64,000 nt of DNA from an uncultured Sphingomonadaceae bacterium. GTDB taxonomy: Bacteria > Pseudomonadota > Alphaproteobacteria > Sphingomonadales > Sphingomonadaceae. Position 1 is the first letter of the stretch. Every line of letters starts with the position of its first letter. A program made the position numbers and the translations under genes. Location of the stretch: assembly GCA_947499975.1 (NCBI GenBank), contig CANMQE010000001.1:558001-622000 (forward strand). The letters run 5' to 3'. Below, piece after piece: positions 34,626 to 43,694 of this stretch. The notes beneath the pieces are model-generated. The model searched no databases, was not told the DNA's origin, and saw only the letters and a program-made list of their open reading frames with translations.

Positions 34626-35927
34626 TCAGTCGAACTCCCAGCTGCGTTCCCCGTGGCTGGTAATGTCGAGGCCCTGCGTTTCCTCATCCTCGCTCACGCG
34701 CATGGGAATAAACAGCGAAACGCCGAGTGCTATCAGCGCGGTGACGATGGCGGAGAACACCGCCACCACCGCGATGCCCATTGCCTGCACGCCCACCATG
34801 CTGATCATGCCGGTGCCCTCGGTATAGCCTGTGCCGCCAAGATCTGCGGAGAGGAACACGCCCAGCAGCAGCGTACCCAGCATCCCGCCGACACCGTGGA
34901 CGGCAAAAACGTCCAGCGAATCGTCGATGGCCAGCCTGTTCTTCACCAGCTGGATTGCGTAATAGCAGACCAGCGATGCCAGCGCGCCGAACAGGATCGC
35001 CGCGCCAGGAGAGATGAAGCCCGCAGCCGGCGTCACCGTGGCAAGGCCGGCGATGGCGCCCGTGGCAAAGCCGATGGTCGTCGCCTTGCCGAACGCGATC
35101 TTTTCCACCAGCGCCCATGTCAGCGCAGCCGTGGCGGCTGCCACGTGGGTGTTGATGATCGCCATGCTGGCATCGTCCGTGGCCGCCAGCGCACTGCCGC
35201 CGTTGAAGCCGAACCAGCCGACCCACAGCAGCACTGCGCCCAGCATCGTGATACCCGGTGCGTGGGGCAGCAGCATCGGGCCGGGAAAGCCCTGCCGCCT
35301 GCCCAGCAGCAATGCCACCACCAGCGCGGAAACGCCCGCCGTGGTGTGAACGACGATACCGCCGGCAAAATCGAGCACGCCAAGTCCACTCAGCCAGCCA
35401 CCGCCCCAGATCCAGTGCGCCACGGGAGCATAGACCAGCAGGCCCCAGATCGCGGTGAAAGCCACCACCCAGCCGAAACGCGCACGGTCCACCCACGCGC
35501 CCACCATCAGTGCGGGCGTAATTGCGGCGAAGGTCAGCTGGAACAGCGCGAAGGTGCTTTCCGGCACGGTCGTGGCGATCGGGCTGACAATGGCGAGATC
35601 TATCATCATCCACCGGCTGCCGTCGCCGATCCAGCCGCCGGTCGTGTTGCCGAAGGCGAGGGTGTAGCCCACCACGATCCACAGCACCGATGCAATGCCC
35701 GCCACGGCGCCCACTTGCAGCAGCACTGAGAGAAAGTTCTTCGCGCGCACCAGGCCGCCATAGAAAAGGCCAAGGCCGGGCAGCGTCATCAGCAGCACCA
35801 GCGCCGTTGCCGTCAGGATCCAGGCGGTATCGCCGGTATCGTTCTGTGCGACATTGGTGAGTTCCTGCGCCTGCGCGACATGCGGCAGGGTAGCCAGCGC
35901 CAGGGCGGCGGCAAGTTTGCGAAGCAT
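34626..35927 (-). CDS. amtB: Ammonium transporter
   Basis: A 433-residue ammonium channel. A cleavable signal peptide (LRKLAAALALATLPHVAQAQ) precedes 11 TM helices, as in many proteobacterial AmtB proteins. The twin pore histidines are in NTHVAAATAALTW and VHGVGGMLGTL. GAGGGG lies 7 nt before the ATG at 35927; an in-frame ATG 34 codons upstream was rejected because it puts the signal peptide inside the protein. The PII gene glnK that commonly precedes amtB is absent, and the SH3-domain gene starts divergently 139 nt away. Confidence 0.93.
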   Translation of the reverse strand: MLRKLAAALALATLPHVAQAQELTNVAQNDTGDTAWILTATALVLLMTLPGLGLFYGGLVRAKNFLSVLLQVGAVAGIASVLWIVVGYTLAFGNTTGGWIGDGSRWMMIDLAIVSPIATTVPESTFALFQLTFAAITPALMVGAWVDRARFGWVVAFTAIWGLLVYAPVAHWIWGGGWLSGLGVLDFAGGIVVHTTAGVSALVVALLLGRRQGFPGPMLLPHAPGITMLGAVLLWVGWFGFNGGSALAATDDASMAIINTHVAAATAALTWALVEKIAFGKATTIGFATGAIAGLATVTPAAGFISPGAAILFGALASLVCYYAIQLVKNRLAIDDSLDVFAVHGVGGMLGTLLLGVFLSADLGGTGYTEGTGMISMVGVQAMGIAVVAVFSAIVTALIALGVSLFIPMRVSEDEETQGLDITSHGERSWEFD

Positions 35928-36066
35928 TCGTATTCCCCTCACGCCCGCTCTGAAGGCGGGATTGCGTCCTGCGTGGTTGTTAGGACGGAATATTCCAATT
36001 GGGCAAGTGCGCAGTCGCCTTGTTTGCATGTTGCTAGGCAGCGGCTGCGCGGGTTAATCCCCCGGC

Positions 36067-36537
36067 ATGTCTCATCCCGTTCGAATCGCAGCAGCATTCC
36101 TCTCGCTGGCCATGGCTACGCCGGCTGCCGCACAGGATGTGGAACTGCCCTATTGGGCCAGCCTTTCCACTGAAGAGGCGTATATGCGCGCTGGCCCGGC
36201 CATGCAGTTTCCCATCAAGTGGGTCTACAAGCGGCGCGGCCTTCCGGTGAAGGTGGTGCGGCTCATCCAGGGCTGGCGCTATGTGGAGGAGCCGGACGGC
36301 ACGTTGGGCTGGATCTCCAGCGGATTGCTCAGCCGCCGCCGCACCGCCATCGTGATCGGGGACGACGATGCCCCGATGCGCGCAGAGGCCGACGATGCCT
36401 CGGAATTACTGTGGAATGTCGAGGCGGGCGTCGTGGGCGAACTGGGAGATTGCACGGATGGCTGGTGCGAGTTCGACGTGGACGGCCACGCAGGTTGGAT
36501 GCAGGAAAGCCGGCTATGGGGAGACGGCGATCCCTGA
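36067..36537 (+). CDS. Secreted SH3-domain protein
   Basis: A 156-residue exported protein with a signal peptide (VRIAAAFLSLAMATPAAAQ). Two bacterial SH3-like units follow: the first around EEAYMRAGPAMQFPIKWVY, WRYVEEPDGTLGWI; the second around APMRAEADDASELLW, DGWCEFDVDGHAGWM. This tandem SH3_4-type arrangement is common in alphaproteobacteria. A role in periplasmic cell-wall binding is likely but not certain. A strong bidirectional terminator lies 34 nt after its stop. Confidence 0.82.
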   Translation: MSHPVRIAAAFLSLAMATPAAAQDVELPYWASLSTEEAYMRAGPAMQFPIKWVYKRRGLPVKVVRLIQGWRYVEEPDGTLGWISSGLLSRRRTAIVIGDDDAPMRAEADDASELLWNVEAGVVGELGDCTDGWCEFDVDGHAGWMQESRLWGDGDP

Positions 36538-36570
36538 GGTTTCGTCGATGCCAACATGCGCTACCAAAGG

Positions 36571-36600
36571 AAAAGGGCGGCCCGTGCGGACCGCCCTTTT
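36571..36600. terminator. Bidirectional intrinsic terminator
   Basis: AAAAGGGCGG at 36571-36580 pairs perfectly with CCGCCCTTTT at 36591-36600, with two more C-G pairs inside and a small loop. A-tract on the left and T-tract on the right make it work for both strands: the SH3-domain gene (+) and the small lipoprotein gene (-). It is the clearest intrinsic terminator in the window. Confidence 0.92.
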
Positions 36601-36621
36601 GTATTCATACGATGAGGCAGA

Positions 36622-37002
36622 TCAGCCTTCGTAGCTGTAGCTCATGGTTTCACCCTGGGAGTCGGTGACATCCATCATGCCTTCCTCGGCGCCGGGCTGG
36701 ATGTTCCAGCAATCTTCGCCGTCGCCGCCTTCGGCCGTCAGGCAGGTGCCGCGGATGTTGTCTTCCCAAGTGCCGGTTTCCATCTGCTCGCCATCCTGCG
36801 AGACGGTGTAGGTGCCATCGTCGCTCAGCATGAGGGAAACCTCGGCACCGTCTTCGGTGGTGGAGGTGTAGGTACCGGCATTGGTAGCGGGGATTACTGC
36901 GGCAGCGCTTTCGTCCATGCCATCTGCCTCTGCGGGGGCATCCGCATCACCGCCGCATGCGGCGAGCGAGGCGAGGGCGGCAACTGCAATAAGTTTCTTC
37001 AT
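36622..37002 (-). CDS. Small lipoprotein with Cys pair (1)
   Basis: A 126-residue lipoprotein: signal MKKLIAVAALASLAAC, Gly at +2, then an acidic Ala/Glu/Asp tether and a beta-rich domain (AGTYTSTTEDGAEVSLMLSD). Two cysteines in GTCLTAEGGDGEDCW probably form a disulfide in the periplasm. AGGGA precedes the start by 7 nt. It is related to the gene immediately upstream, which has the same signal and a matching Cys pair. Function unknown. Confidence 0.75.
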   Translation of the reverse strand: MKKLIAVAALASLAACGGDADAPAEADGMDESAAAVIPATNAGTYTSTTEDGAEVSLMLSDDGTYTVSQDGEQMETGTWEDNIRGTCLTAEGGDGEDCWNIQPGAEEGMMDVTDSQGETMSYSYEG

Positions 37003-37056
37003 GTATTTTTCCCTGATTGGTGATTGGATCTTGTTTAATCGCAAGGGTTCGCAGCC

Positions 37057-37515
37057 TTACTGATAATCGTTCACGTGGTCTTCCAGCGTTCCGTCGACCG
37101 GCATGACAGTGGAGACGTCGCCAGCGGCGGACGTGGTTTCCATGCTGCCGTCTGCCTGTGGTTCGCCATCGGTGAAACAGTTTTCTTCATCGGCACCTTC
37201 GACGAGGAAGCAGGTTTCGCCATTCTTCATGAAGATCACGCCGCCGGTTGCTTCGCCATCGGCGTCGACTCGAGAGAAGGTCATGCCCGGATGGATCTCG
37301 ATGAAGTCCACCATGTCACCCTGGCGCGTTACCTGGTACGTGCCCGGAGCGACCGCTTCGAACCCCGGTGCATCGCCCTCCAGCATGGAACTGCCGTCGG
37401 CGGTTTCGGTGTCTGCAGCGTTGGAATTGGCGTCGGCATCTGCATTGGTATCGGCATCGTTGCCATTGCAGGCAGCCAGAGCGAATGCGGCACCAATAGC
37501 GATAAGCTTTTTCAT
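37057..37515 (-). CDS. Small lipoprotein with Cys pair (2)
   Basis: A 152-residue lipoprotein: signal MKKLIAIGAAFALAAC with Asn at +2, an Asn/Ala/Asp-rich tether, then APGTYQVTRQGDMVDFIEI and a Cys pair in GETCFLVEGADEENCF that aligns with the neighbouring paralogue. An AGGA ribosome site lies about 10 nt before the ATG. The longer open frame beginning at 37860 was rejected, since it crosses the thiolase 3' end and lacks a signal. Its product is probably attached to the outer membrane. Function unknown. Confidence 0.75.
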   Translation of the reverse strand: MKKLIAIGAAFALAACNGNDADTNADADANSNAADTETADGSSMLEGDAPGFEAVAPGTYQVTRQGDMVDFIEIHPGMTFSRVDADGEATGGVIFMKNGETCFLVEGADEENCFTDGEPQADGSMETTSAAGDVSTVMPVDGTLEDHVNDYQ

Positions 37516-37576
37516 GGTAGTTTTTCCTCGTTTCCTTCCCATTCGTTGACATTGTCCCACGGAAATCGAGGCTTGC

Positions 37577-37604
37577 CAAGGGCGGACGTTGCCGTCCACC
37601 CTTG
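37577..37604 (-). terminator. Strong hairpin after the thiolase gene
   Basis: On the - strand a 12-bp stem (one G-U wobble) closes a GCAA tetraloop, beginning 12 nt after the thiolase stop. GNRA loops are very stable. No U-tract follows, so it may protect the 3' end, act with Rho, or bind a protein, rather than being a classic terminator. Confidence 0.55.
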
Positions 37605-37616
37605 AAAGCATGAGGA

Positions 37617-38813
37617 TCAGGCGAGTTCCACGGCTACTGCCGTTGCTTCGCCGCCGCCGATGCAAAGGCTGGCGATACCACGCTTCTTGCCCTGGTTCTT
37701 CAGGGCGTTCAGCAGGGTGACGATGATGCGCGTGCCGCTGGCACCGATGGGGTGGCCCAATGCGGTGCCGCCGCCGTTCACGTTGATCTTGTCGTGATCG
37801 ATGCCGATGTCGCGCATGGCAAACATGGCGACGCAGGCAAACGCCTCGTTCACTTCCCACAGGTCCACGTCGTTCACGTCCCAGCCAGTCTGTTCCAGCA
37901 GCTTCTGGATCGCGCCGACGGGAGCGATGGTGAATTCCTCGGGCGCCTGCGCATGGGCGGTGAGGCCGTGAATGGTGGCGACAGGCGCAAGACCCTTCGC
38001 TTCGGCCACGCTCTTGCGGGAAAGCACCACGGCTGCGGCGCCATCGGAAATGGAGGAGGAGGTGGCGGCGGTGATCGTGCCATCCTTGGCGAAGGCGGGG
38101 CGCAGCGTCGGGATCTTGTCAGGGCGGCCCTTCGACGGTGCCTCGTCCTTATCCACGGTGACTTCGCCCTTGCGGGTCTTGATGGTGACGGGAACGACCT
38201 CGTCAGCGAATGCGCCACTTTCGATAGCCTTGTTCGCCCGGTCGAGCGAGGCGATGGAATAATCGTCCATCTGTTCGCGCGTCAGTTGATACTTGTCGGC
38301 CATCTCCTGCGCGAATGTGCCCATGGCGCGGCCTTCCTCGTAGGCATCTTCCAGCCCGTCGAGGAACATGTGATCGTAGGCCGTATCATGGCCAAGGCGA
38401 GCGCCAGAGCGATGCTTCTTCAGCAGATAGGGCGCGTTGGTCATGCTCTCCATGCCGCCCGACACGATCACGTCCACCGTGCCGGTCGCCAGTGCCTCGG
38501 CACCCATGATGACGGTCTGCATGCCGCTGCCGCATACCTTGTTTACCGTGGTGGCCTGTGCCGAGAGCGGCAGCCCGGACTTCACGGCCACCTGGCGGGC
38601 AGGAGCTTGGCCGAGGCCGGCAGGTAGCACGCAGCCCATATAGACCCGGTCCACATCCTCGCCTGCAACGCCCGAACGGTCCATGGCGGCCTTTACCGCG
38701 ACGGCACCCAGATCGGTTGCGGAGGCATCGGAAAGCGCACCCTGCATCGCGCCCATCGGCGTGCGCGCGTAGGAAAGAATGACGATGGGATCGGCTTCGT
38801 TGAAAGTGGCCAT
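37617..38813 (-). CDS. Acetyl-CoA C-acetyltransferase (thiolase)
   Basis: A 398-residue thiolase II. Acyl-enzyme Cys94 (NKVCGSGM), His354 (GGTALGHPIGASG) and Cys384 (SLCIGGGEA) are all present. It condenses two acetyl-CoA to acetoacetyl-CoA or runs the reverse reaction. No fatty-acid beta-oxidation or polyhydroxyalkanoate partner lies next to it, so a choice between AtoB- and PhaA-type roles cannot be made. Upstream is the nuo promoter region on the other strand. Confidence 0.93.
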   Translation of the reverse strand: MATFNEADPIVILSYARTPMGAMQGALSDASATDLGAVAVKAAMDRSGVAGEDVDRVYMGCVLPAGLGQAPARQVAVKSGLPLSAQATTVNKVCGSGMQTVIMGAEALATGTVDVIVSGGMESMTNAPYLLKKHRSGARLGHDTAYDHMFLDGLEDAYEEGRAMGTFAQEMADKYQLTREQMDDYSIASLDRANKAIESGAFADEVVPVTIKTRKGEVTVDKDEAPSKGRPDKIPTLRPAFAKDGTITAATSSSISDGAAAVVLSRKSVAEAKGLAPVATIHGLTAHAQAPEEFTIAPVGAIQKLLEQTGWDVNDVDLWEVNEAFACVAMFAMRDIGIDHDKINVNGGGTALGHPIGASGTRIIVTLLNALKNQGKKRGIASLCIGGGEATAVAVELA

Positions 38814-39125
38814 GATATGCGTGCCTCGTTTGTCGAAATGAAATTAATAGGGCTTGGACGTCGCTCTAACGGGTCAATGGAATTCAAGCAACATGGTGCG
38901 CTGCAGCATGGAATCTTGCAATTCGGGCTAGTGGATTTGAACGCGCAAGGCGGGGTTTCGTTGCTCTGTAAAGCATCGCGATCAACGCGCGGGCATCCCG
39001 AGGCAGGCGCGATATGGCGGGAATCCCACGGATTTGGCAGGGATAGGCCTTCCGACTGCCTTGCATCGCGGGATGGCATTGCCTAGACGCGCCGACGAAC
39101 CCCGCAGCAAACTGTCGAGTCTGTC
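38814..39125. other. 312-nt intergenic region between thiolase and nuoA
   Basis: This space must hold the divergent promoters of the thiolase gene and the large nuo operon. Short open frames occur but lack ribosome sites. I found no convincing -35/-10, no long inverted repeat and no tRNA. GANTC sequences (possible CcrM methylation sites) occur near 38911, 39021 and 39117, which is unremarkable for the length. A candidate TTGACC about 60 nt before the thiolase start is spaced wrongly for a -10. Confidence 0.5.
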
Positions 39126-39500
39126 TTGGTCGATCTTAGCGATTATTTTCCTATCCTGCTTTTCCTCGTCATCGCGGCGGGGCTTTCGGCAGCGTTCGTT
39201 TTCCTCCCCATGGGTGTGTCCCGCCTGACAGGCGCGCACAATCCGCAGGCGGCAAAGCTGACGGAATATGAATGCGGATTTCCCGCTTTCGAGGATCCGC
39301 GCAGCCAGTTCGACGTGAAGTTCTATCTCGTCGCGATCAGCTTCCTGCTGTTCGATCTGGAAGCCGCCTTTCTGTTCCCCTGGGCCGTTAGCCTCGATCT
39401 TACGGGCTGGGCTGGCTGGATCGGAATGATGGTGTTCCTCGGCATCCTGGCCATCGGCCTTGCATATGAATGGAAGAAGGGAGCGCTGGACTGGCAATGA
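39126..39500 (+). CDS. nuoA: NADH-quinone oxidoreductase subunit A
   Basis: A 124-residue membrane subunit with three TM helices and the conserved loop [21 protein letters not shown], whose Cys and acidic residues lie in the quinone-coupling region. The start is TTG at 39126; a TAG occurs in frame at 39084 and no other start codon lies between, so TTG is the only normal choice. It overlaps nuoB by 4 nt. It is the first gene of the complex I operon. Confidence 0.95.
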   Translation: MVDLSDYFPILLFLVIAAGLSAAFVFLPMGVSRLTGAHNPQAAKLTEYECGFPAFEDPRSQFDVKFYLVAISFLLFDLEAAFLFPWAVSLDLTGWAGWIGMMVFLGILAIGLAYEWKKGALDWQ

Positions 39501-40108
39501 GCACGCGCGAAGAACCTGCACTGTATCCCCGCTATCAGGACGGCATCGCCGATTCTGCCAACCCGGCGCTGTCCGAAGCACCCACCGCCAAGGGCGGCGA
39601 GGTGAAGCAGCCTGACGCCGAATATTTCAACGCCATGCAGACCGAGGTGAACGACAAGGGCTTCCTCGTCACCAGCACGGAGGATCTGTTCCAGTGGGCG
39701 CGCACCGGCAGCCTGTGGTGGATGACCTTCGGCCTCGCTTGCTGCGCGGTGGAAATGATTCATGTGAACATGCCGCGTTACGACATGGAACGGTTCGGCG
39801 TCGCGCCGCGCGCTTCCCCGCGCCAGAGCGACGTGATGATCGTGGCCGGCACGCTGTGCAACAAGATGGCCCCGGCACTGCGCCGCGTTTACGATCAGAT
39901 GTCGGACCCCAAGTACGTGATCTCGATGGGCAGCTGCGCCAACGGCGGCGGCTATTATCATTACAGCTATTCCGTGGTGCGTGGCTGCGACCGTATCGTA
40001 CCGGTGGACATCTACATTCCCGGCTGCCCTCCCACGGCAGAAGCCCTGCTTTACGGCGTGATGCAATTGCAGCGGAAGATCCGCCGCATCGGCACGATCG
40101 AGCGTTGA
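39497..40108 (+). CDS. nuoB: NADH-quinone oxidoreductase subunit B
   Basis: A 203-residue subunit carrying cluster N2, the last electron carrier before quinone. Ligands Cys82 and Cys83 (ACCAVEM), Cys147 (GSCANGGG) and Cys177 ([11 protein letters not shown]) are all present. The first 45 residues are a variable extension. It overlaps nuoA by ATGA. nuoC follows after 13 nt. Confidence 0.96.
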   Translation: MSTREEPALYPRYQDGIADSANPALSEAPTAKGGEVKQPDAEYFNAMQTEVNDKGFLVTSTEDLFQWARTGSLWWMTFGLACCAVEMIHVNMPRYDMERFGVAPRASPRQSDVMIVAGTLCNKMAPALRRVYDQMSDPKYVISMGSCANGGGYYHYSYSVVRGCDRIVPVDIYIPGCPPTAEALLYGVMQLQRKIRRIGTIER

Positions 40109-40121
40109 GGAACCGATAGAT

Positions 40122-40973
40122 ATGGCAAAGGTCCTTCATCCCGCTCCGCGCTACGCATCCAACGATGGCGTACTGGATACGCTCAGCAGCGCGCTGGGCG
40201 ACATGGTTCTCGATACGCGAGAGGAATTCGGCGAAATCATGCTGAGCGTGAAGCGCGCCAGCATCGAGGATGCGCTGCGCCTGCTGCGTGACGAGCATGA
40301 TTACCAGCAGCTGATGGAAATCGCAGGCGCCGACTATCCGGGCCGGCCGGAGCGGTTCGAGATCGTCTACATGCTGCTCAGCCTCACGAAGAACCATCGC
40401 GTGATGCTGAAGGTGACCGCTGCCGAAGACACGCCCGTGCCCACCGTCACCACGCTGTGGCCCGTGGCAGGCTGGCTGGAGCGCGAGGTTTTCGACATGT
40501 ACGGCGTGACCTTCGAGGGGAACACCGACCTTCGCCGCATCCTCACCGATTACGGTTTCGAGGGGCACCCCTTCCGCAAGGATTTCCCGCTGACCGGCTA
40601 TACCGAACTGCGCTATTCCGAGGAGGAAAAGCGCGTGGTGTACGAACCTGTGGAACTGGCGCAGGATTTCCGCAGCTTCGATTTCACCTCGCCCTGGGAA
40701 GGCGCCGATTACGTGCTGCCGGGGGACGAGAAAGCCGACGCGCCCCCCGTCGACGAGCCGAAGACGACCGGCAGCCCCAAGCAGACCGGTGCCGGCGCCA
40801 AGGCGGATGCCAAGGCCGACGAGAAGGTAAGCGCGGGCTCTCCTGCCGAGAAGGATACAGGCGCTGCCGATCCGGGCGCGCCCGAAACCACCGAGGATCA
40901 GCCCGATCGCGAGGCGAGCAAGGGCGACGTACACGACACCAAGGGCGCGACGAAGCCGGAGGACAAGGCATGA
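40122..40973 (+). CDS. nuoC: NADH-quinone oxidoreductase subunit C with charged tail
   Basis: A 283-residue protein. The first 195 residues are a normal NuoC (30-kDa) domain ending with GFEGHPFRKDFPLTGYTELRY and the FDFTSPWEG segment. The remaining about 85 residues are low-complexity, made mostly of Lys, Asp, Glu, Ala, Gly, Pro and Thr. The tail is in frame and its stop overlaps the next start by ATGA. It sits in the hydrophilic arm next to NuoD. It is separate from NuoD, not fused as in E. coli. Confidence 0.94.
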   Translation: MAKVLHPAPRYASNDGVLDTLSSALGDMVLDTREEFGEIMLSVKRASIEDALRLLRDEHDYQQLMEIAGADYPGRPERFEIVYMLLSLTKNHRVMLKVTAAEDTPVPTVTTLWPVAGWLEREVFDMYGVTFEGNTDLRRILTDYGFEGHPFRKDFPLTGYTELRYSEEEKRVVYEPVELAQDFRSFDFTSPWEGADYVLPGDEKADAPPVDEPKTTGSPKQTGAGAKADAKADEKVSAGSPAEKDTGAADPGAPETTEDQPDREASKGDVHDTKGATKPEDKA

Positions 40974-41464
40974 TCCGCAAGGTAGCACTTATGACCGCCG
41001 CCACCCTCGTTCTGGCAGCCTGTGGCGATTCCCAGCAGGTCGAAGAGGATACCCTTCCGCCAACCGACATGCAGACCGGCGATGTGGCCGTGATCCCGCA
41101 GCTGGAGAGTGTCAGCCGCGATGCGATTGACGTAGACCTCGACGAGACGCTGGGCGTGTGCACCTTCGCTGCCGATGGCGAGACCCTGCTGGTGGCCGGC
41201 ACCACCGACGGAACTCGGGGCGTGGGCGTCATCTCTCTTGCAGGTGAGGAGGTTGAACTGACGGGAAGCGAAATGGGCGGCCCCGATGCCATTTCGGTCG
41301 GCCCGATGATGTTCGCAGGCGATTACACCGTAGAGATCAACCGCGCCGAAACCGGTGGCGAAGCAGCTATGGAAAGCACGAGCTACGAAGCGACCATGGC
41401 GCTGCGCAAGGACGGTATGAGCGAAGTGATCTACGGCCCCGGAACATGGGAGTGTTCGGTATGA
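40970..41464 (+). CDS. Lipoprotein encoded between nuoC and nuoD
   Basis: A 164-residue lipoprotein: signal [17 protein letters not shown] with Gly at +2, then a periplasmic domain containing [17 protein letters not shown] and the C-terminal GTWECSV; the two cysteines could form a disulfide. It is joined to both neighbours by ATGA overlaps, so it is an operon member rather than a spurious frame. It has no resemblance to any complex I subunit that I know. A role in assembly, periplasmic protection or an unrelated function carried by the operon are all open. Confidence 0.8.
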   Translation: MIRKVALMTAATLVLAACGDSQQVEEDTLPPTDMQTGDVAVIPQLESVSRDAIDVDLDETLGVCTFAADGETLLVAGTTDGTRGVGVISLAGEEVELTGSEMGGPDAISVGPMMFAGDYTVEINRAETGGEAAMESTSYEATMALRKDGMSEVIYGPGTWECSV

Positions 41465-42681
41465 GCGATACTGGACTGGCGTTCGAGAAATCCCCCACCA
41501 CCGAAGGTGAGGAAATCTCCAACTACACCATCAACTTCGGCCCGCAGCATCCCGCGGCGCACGGCGTGCTGCGCATGGTGATGGAGCTGGATGGCGAGAT
41601 CATCGAACGGATCGATCCGCACGTCGGCCTGCTGCATCGCGGCACCGAAAAGCTGATCGAGTACAAGACCTATCTCCAGGCGCTGCCGTATTTCGACCGG
41701 CTCGATTACTGCTCTCCGCTGGCGCAGGAGTATTCCTACGTCCTCGCCATAGAGAAGCTGCTGAATGTCGAAGTGCCGGAACGCGGCCAGTATCTGCGCG
41801 TGCTGTTCGCCGAGCTGACGCGCATCTGCAACCACATGCTCAATATCGGCGCGCACGTGATGGACGTTGGCGCAATGACGCCGAACCTGTGGGTGTTCGA
41901 ACTGCGCGAAGACTGCATGAACTTCTTCGAGCGGGCATCCGGCGCGCGTATGCATGCCGCGTGGTTCCGTCCCGGCGGCGTTCATCAGGACGTGCCGCTG
42001 AAGCTGCTGACCGACATCGGCGACTGGGTGGACGGACGCCTGCCAGAACTGTTCGGCGATGCGATGAGCCTCGTCACCGACAACCGTATCTTCAAGCAGC
42101 GCAACGTCGATATCGCAGTGGTGAGCAAGGAAGACGCGGTAAAATGGGGCTTCTCCGGCCCGATGATCCGCGCCGCCGGCATTCCGTGGGACCTTCGCAA
42201 GAGCCAGCCCTATGATGTGTACGACCGTATGGATTTCGAAATCCCCGTCGGTACCAATTCGGATTGCTATGATCGCTTCATGGTGCGCGTGAAGGAAGTT
42301 TACGAAAGCGCGAAGATCATCAAGCAGTGCCTGGCAGAAATGCCCGAAGGCCCCGTCGCATCTTCCGACCGCAAGGTTGCGCCGCCCAAGCGCGCCGAGA
42401 TGAAGCAGTCGATGGAAGCGCTGATCCACCACTTCAAGCTCTATACCGAGGGGTTCCACGTGCCTGCGGGCGAGGTTTATGTCGCCACCGAAAGTCCCAA
42501 GGGCGAATTCGGCGTCTATCTCGTCAGCGACGGATCGAACAAACCCTACCGCTGCAAGATCCGCCCGACGGCGTTCAGCCACCTTCAGGCAATGGACTTC
42601 ATGTCTCGTGGCCACATGCTGCCCGATGCAACCGCTATCCTGGGCGCGATCGACGTGGTGTTCGGGGAGTGTGATCGGTGA
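41461..42681 (+). CDS. nuoD: NADH-quinone oxidoreductase subunit D
   Basis: A 406-residue 49-kDa-type subunit that forms the quinone-binding cavity with NuoB. The signature [15 protein letters not shown] starts near residue 28 and includes the conserved His; [15 protein letters not shown] and the C-terminal [13 protein letters not shown] are also intact. The start MSDTGLAF at 41461 overlaps the lipoprotein stop (ATGA). An in-frame ATG five codons earlier is not preferred. Confidence 0.96.
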   Translation: MSDTGLAFEKSPTTEGEEISNYTINFGPQHPAAHGVLRMVMELDGEIIERIDPHVGLLHRGTEKLIEYKTYLQALPYFDRLDYCSPLAQEYSYVLAIEKLLNVEVPERGQYLRVLFAELTRICNHMLNIGAHVMDVGAMTPNLWVFELREDCMNFFERASGARMHAAWFRPGGVHQDVPLKLLTDIGDWVDGRLPELFGDAMSLVTDNRIFKQRNVDIAVVSKEDAVKWGFSGPMIRAAGIPWDLRKSQPYDVYDRMDFEIPVGTNSDCYDRFMVRVKEVYESAKIIKQCLAEMPEGPVASSDRKVAPPKRAEMKQSMEALIHHFKLYTEGFHVPAGEVYVATESPKGEFGVYLVSDGSNKPYRCKIRPTAFSHLQAMDFMSRGHMLPDATAILGAIDVVFGECDR

Positions 42682-42866
42682 TCCTGCGGGAACTTTTCAT
42701 CATCGTCGCGGCGTTCGCTGCCTTCGCATCGGCGGTCGCGGCATATCTCGCCGTATTCCATGGCGAGGCACCGCTGAAGGAAATCCTTTCCACCGCGTTT
42801 GCCGCGGTGATTGGCCTCTACGTGGGCCGCTATATCGAACGGAGGCTGGCTGATGGCCGCGCGTAA
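42678..42866 (+). CDS. Small membrane protein between nuoD and nuoE
   Basis: A 62-residue protein starting with GTG that overlaps the nuoD stop (GTGA). It has two hydrophobic helices ([22 protein letters not shown] and [18 protein letters not shown]) and a basic C-terminal end. It overlaps nuoE by 14 nt. I recognise no family. The coupling makes it a real operon member; a small accessory or assembly function at complex I is only a guess. Confidence 0.7.
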   Translation: MILRELFIIVAAFAAFASAVAAYLAVFHGEAPLKEILSTAFAAVIGLYVGRYIERRLADGRA

Positions 42867-43521
42867 TATCGCCCCCGATACGCCCGAACTGCGCGAGCGG
42901 TGGGGCGGCTGGACTTTCACGGATGCAAACCGTGAGAAGGCCGATTGGCATATCAAGAAATATCCCGAAGGCCGCCAGAAAAGCGCGGTGATGCCGCTGC
43001 TGGATCTGGCACAGCGCCAGGTGGGTGCGGAAACGAACACGCAGGGCTGGTTGCCGCTGCCGGTAGTGGAATATGTCGCTGCATATCTCGATATGCCGGT
43101 GATCCGCGTGCTGGAGGTGGCCACCTTCTACACGATGTATAATCTGGTGCCGGTGGGAAAATTCCACGTGCAGGTGTGTGGCACCACGCCGTGCATGCTG
43201 CGTGGATCGGACGAAATTCTTGAAGCCTGCGCCGAGCGCGGCATGGAGAAGGGGCATATCTCCGACGATGGCCTCTGGACCCTTACCGAAGTGGAATGCA
43301 TGGGCAATTGCGCCACCGCCCCGATGGTGCAGATCAACGACGACAATTACGAAGACCTGACGGCAGAGCGGTTCAATGCCGTGCTGGACGCGCTGGCGGC
43401 GGGCGAAGACCCCAAGGCCGGCACGCAGGAACCGGGCCGCCACACGTCGGAGCCTTCGGGAGGACCGACGACGTTGAAGGAAATGGTGGACGCCAATCAC
43501 GATTACCGGAGTGAATGGTGA
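42853..43521 (+). CDS. nuoE: NADH-quinone oxidoreductase subunit E
   Basis: A 222-residue 24-kDa-type subunit carrying [2Fe-2S] cluster N1a. The ligands lie in VCGTTPCMLRG and VECMGNCATAPM. The start MAARNIAPD at 42853 lies inside the preceding small gene (14-nt overlap); the frame is open 14 codons earlier, but that part overlaps nuoD-side sequence and is not conserved-looking. A Pro/Thr/Gly-rich C-terminal tail follows the cluster domain. Confidence 0.95.
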   Translation: MAARNIAPDTPELRERWGGWTFTDANREKADWHIKKYPEGRQKSAVMPLLDLAQRQVGAETNTQGWLPLPVVEYVAAYLDMPVIRVLEVATFYTMYNLVPVGKFHVQVCGTTPCMLRGSDEILEACAERGMEKGHISDDGLWTLTEVECMGNCATAPMVQINDDNYEDLTAERFNAVLDALAAGEDPKAGTQEPGRHTSEPSGGPTTLKEMVDANHDYRSEW

Positions 43522-43523
43522 TC

Positions 43524-43694
43524 ATGGCGAAGAAGCTCTTCATCCTCGCTGGGGTTCTCTTCATCATCGCCGCAATTGGCTATTTCATGGCTGATCGCGC
43601 TTCGATGGGAGCGTCGTTCGTCGCGCTGGGTGCAGTGTTTCTTGCCTTGAGCGCCACGCAGGGCGGAAAGAAGGACGCGGAGAGAGGCGAGTGA
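43524..43694 (+). CDS. Small two-TM protein (56 residues)
   Basis: Begins MAKKLFILAGVLFIIAAIG 2 nt after nuoE stop and ends with the basic/acidic tail GGKKDAERGE. It has two hydrophobic stretches separated by DRASMG. It overlaps the next gene (GTGA). Length is under 60 codons, so automatic callers may miss it. Its overlaps with the next gene and the absence of a competing frame support it. Function unknown. Confidence 0.62.
   Translation: MAKKLFILAGVLFIIAAIGYFMADRASMGASFVALGAVFLALSATQGGKKDAERGE

Noticed and set aside
38814..39125. tRNA-like fold before nuoA
   Set aside because: A GATTTGAAC stretch looked like a T-arm, but no acceptor stem or D-arm pairs around it.
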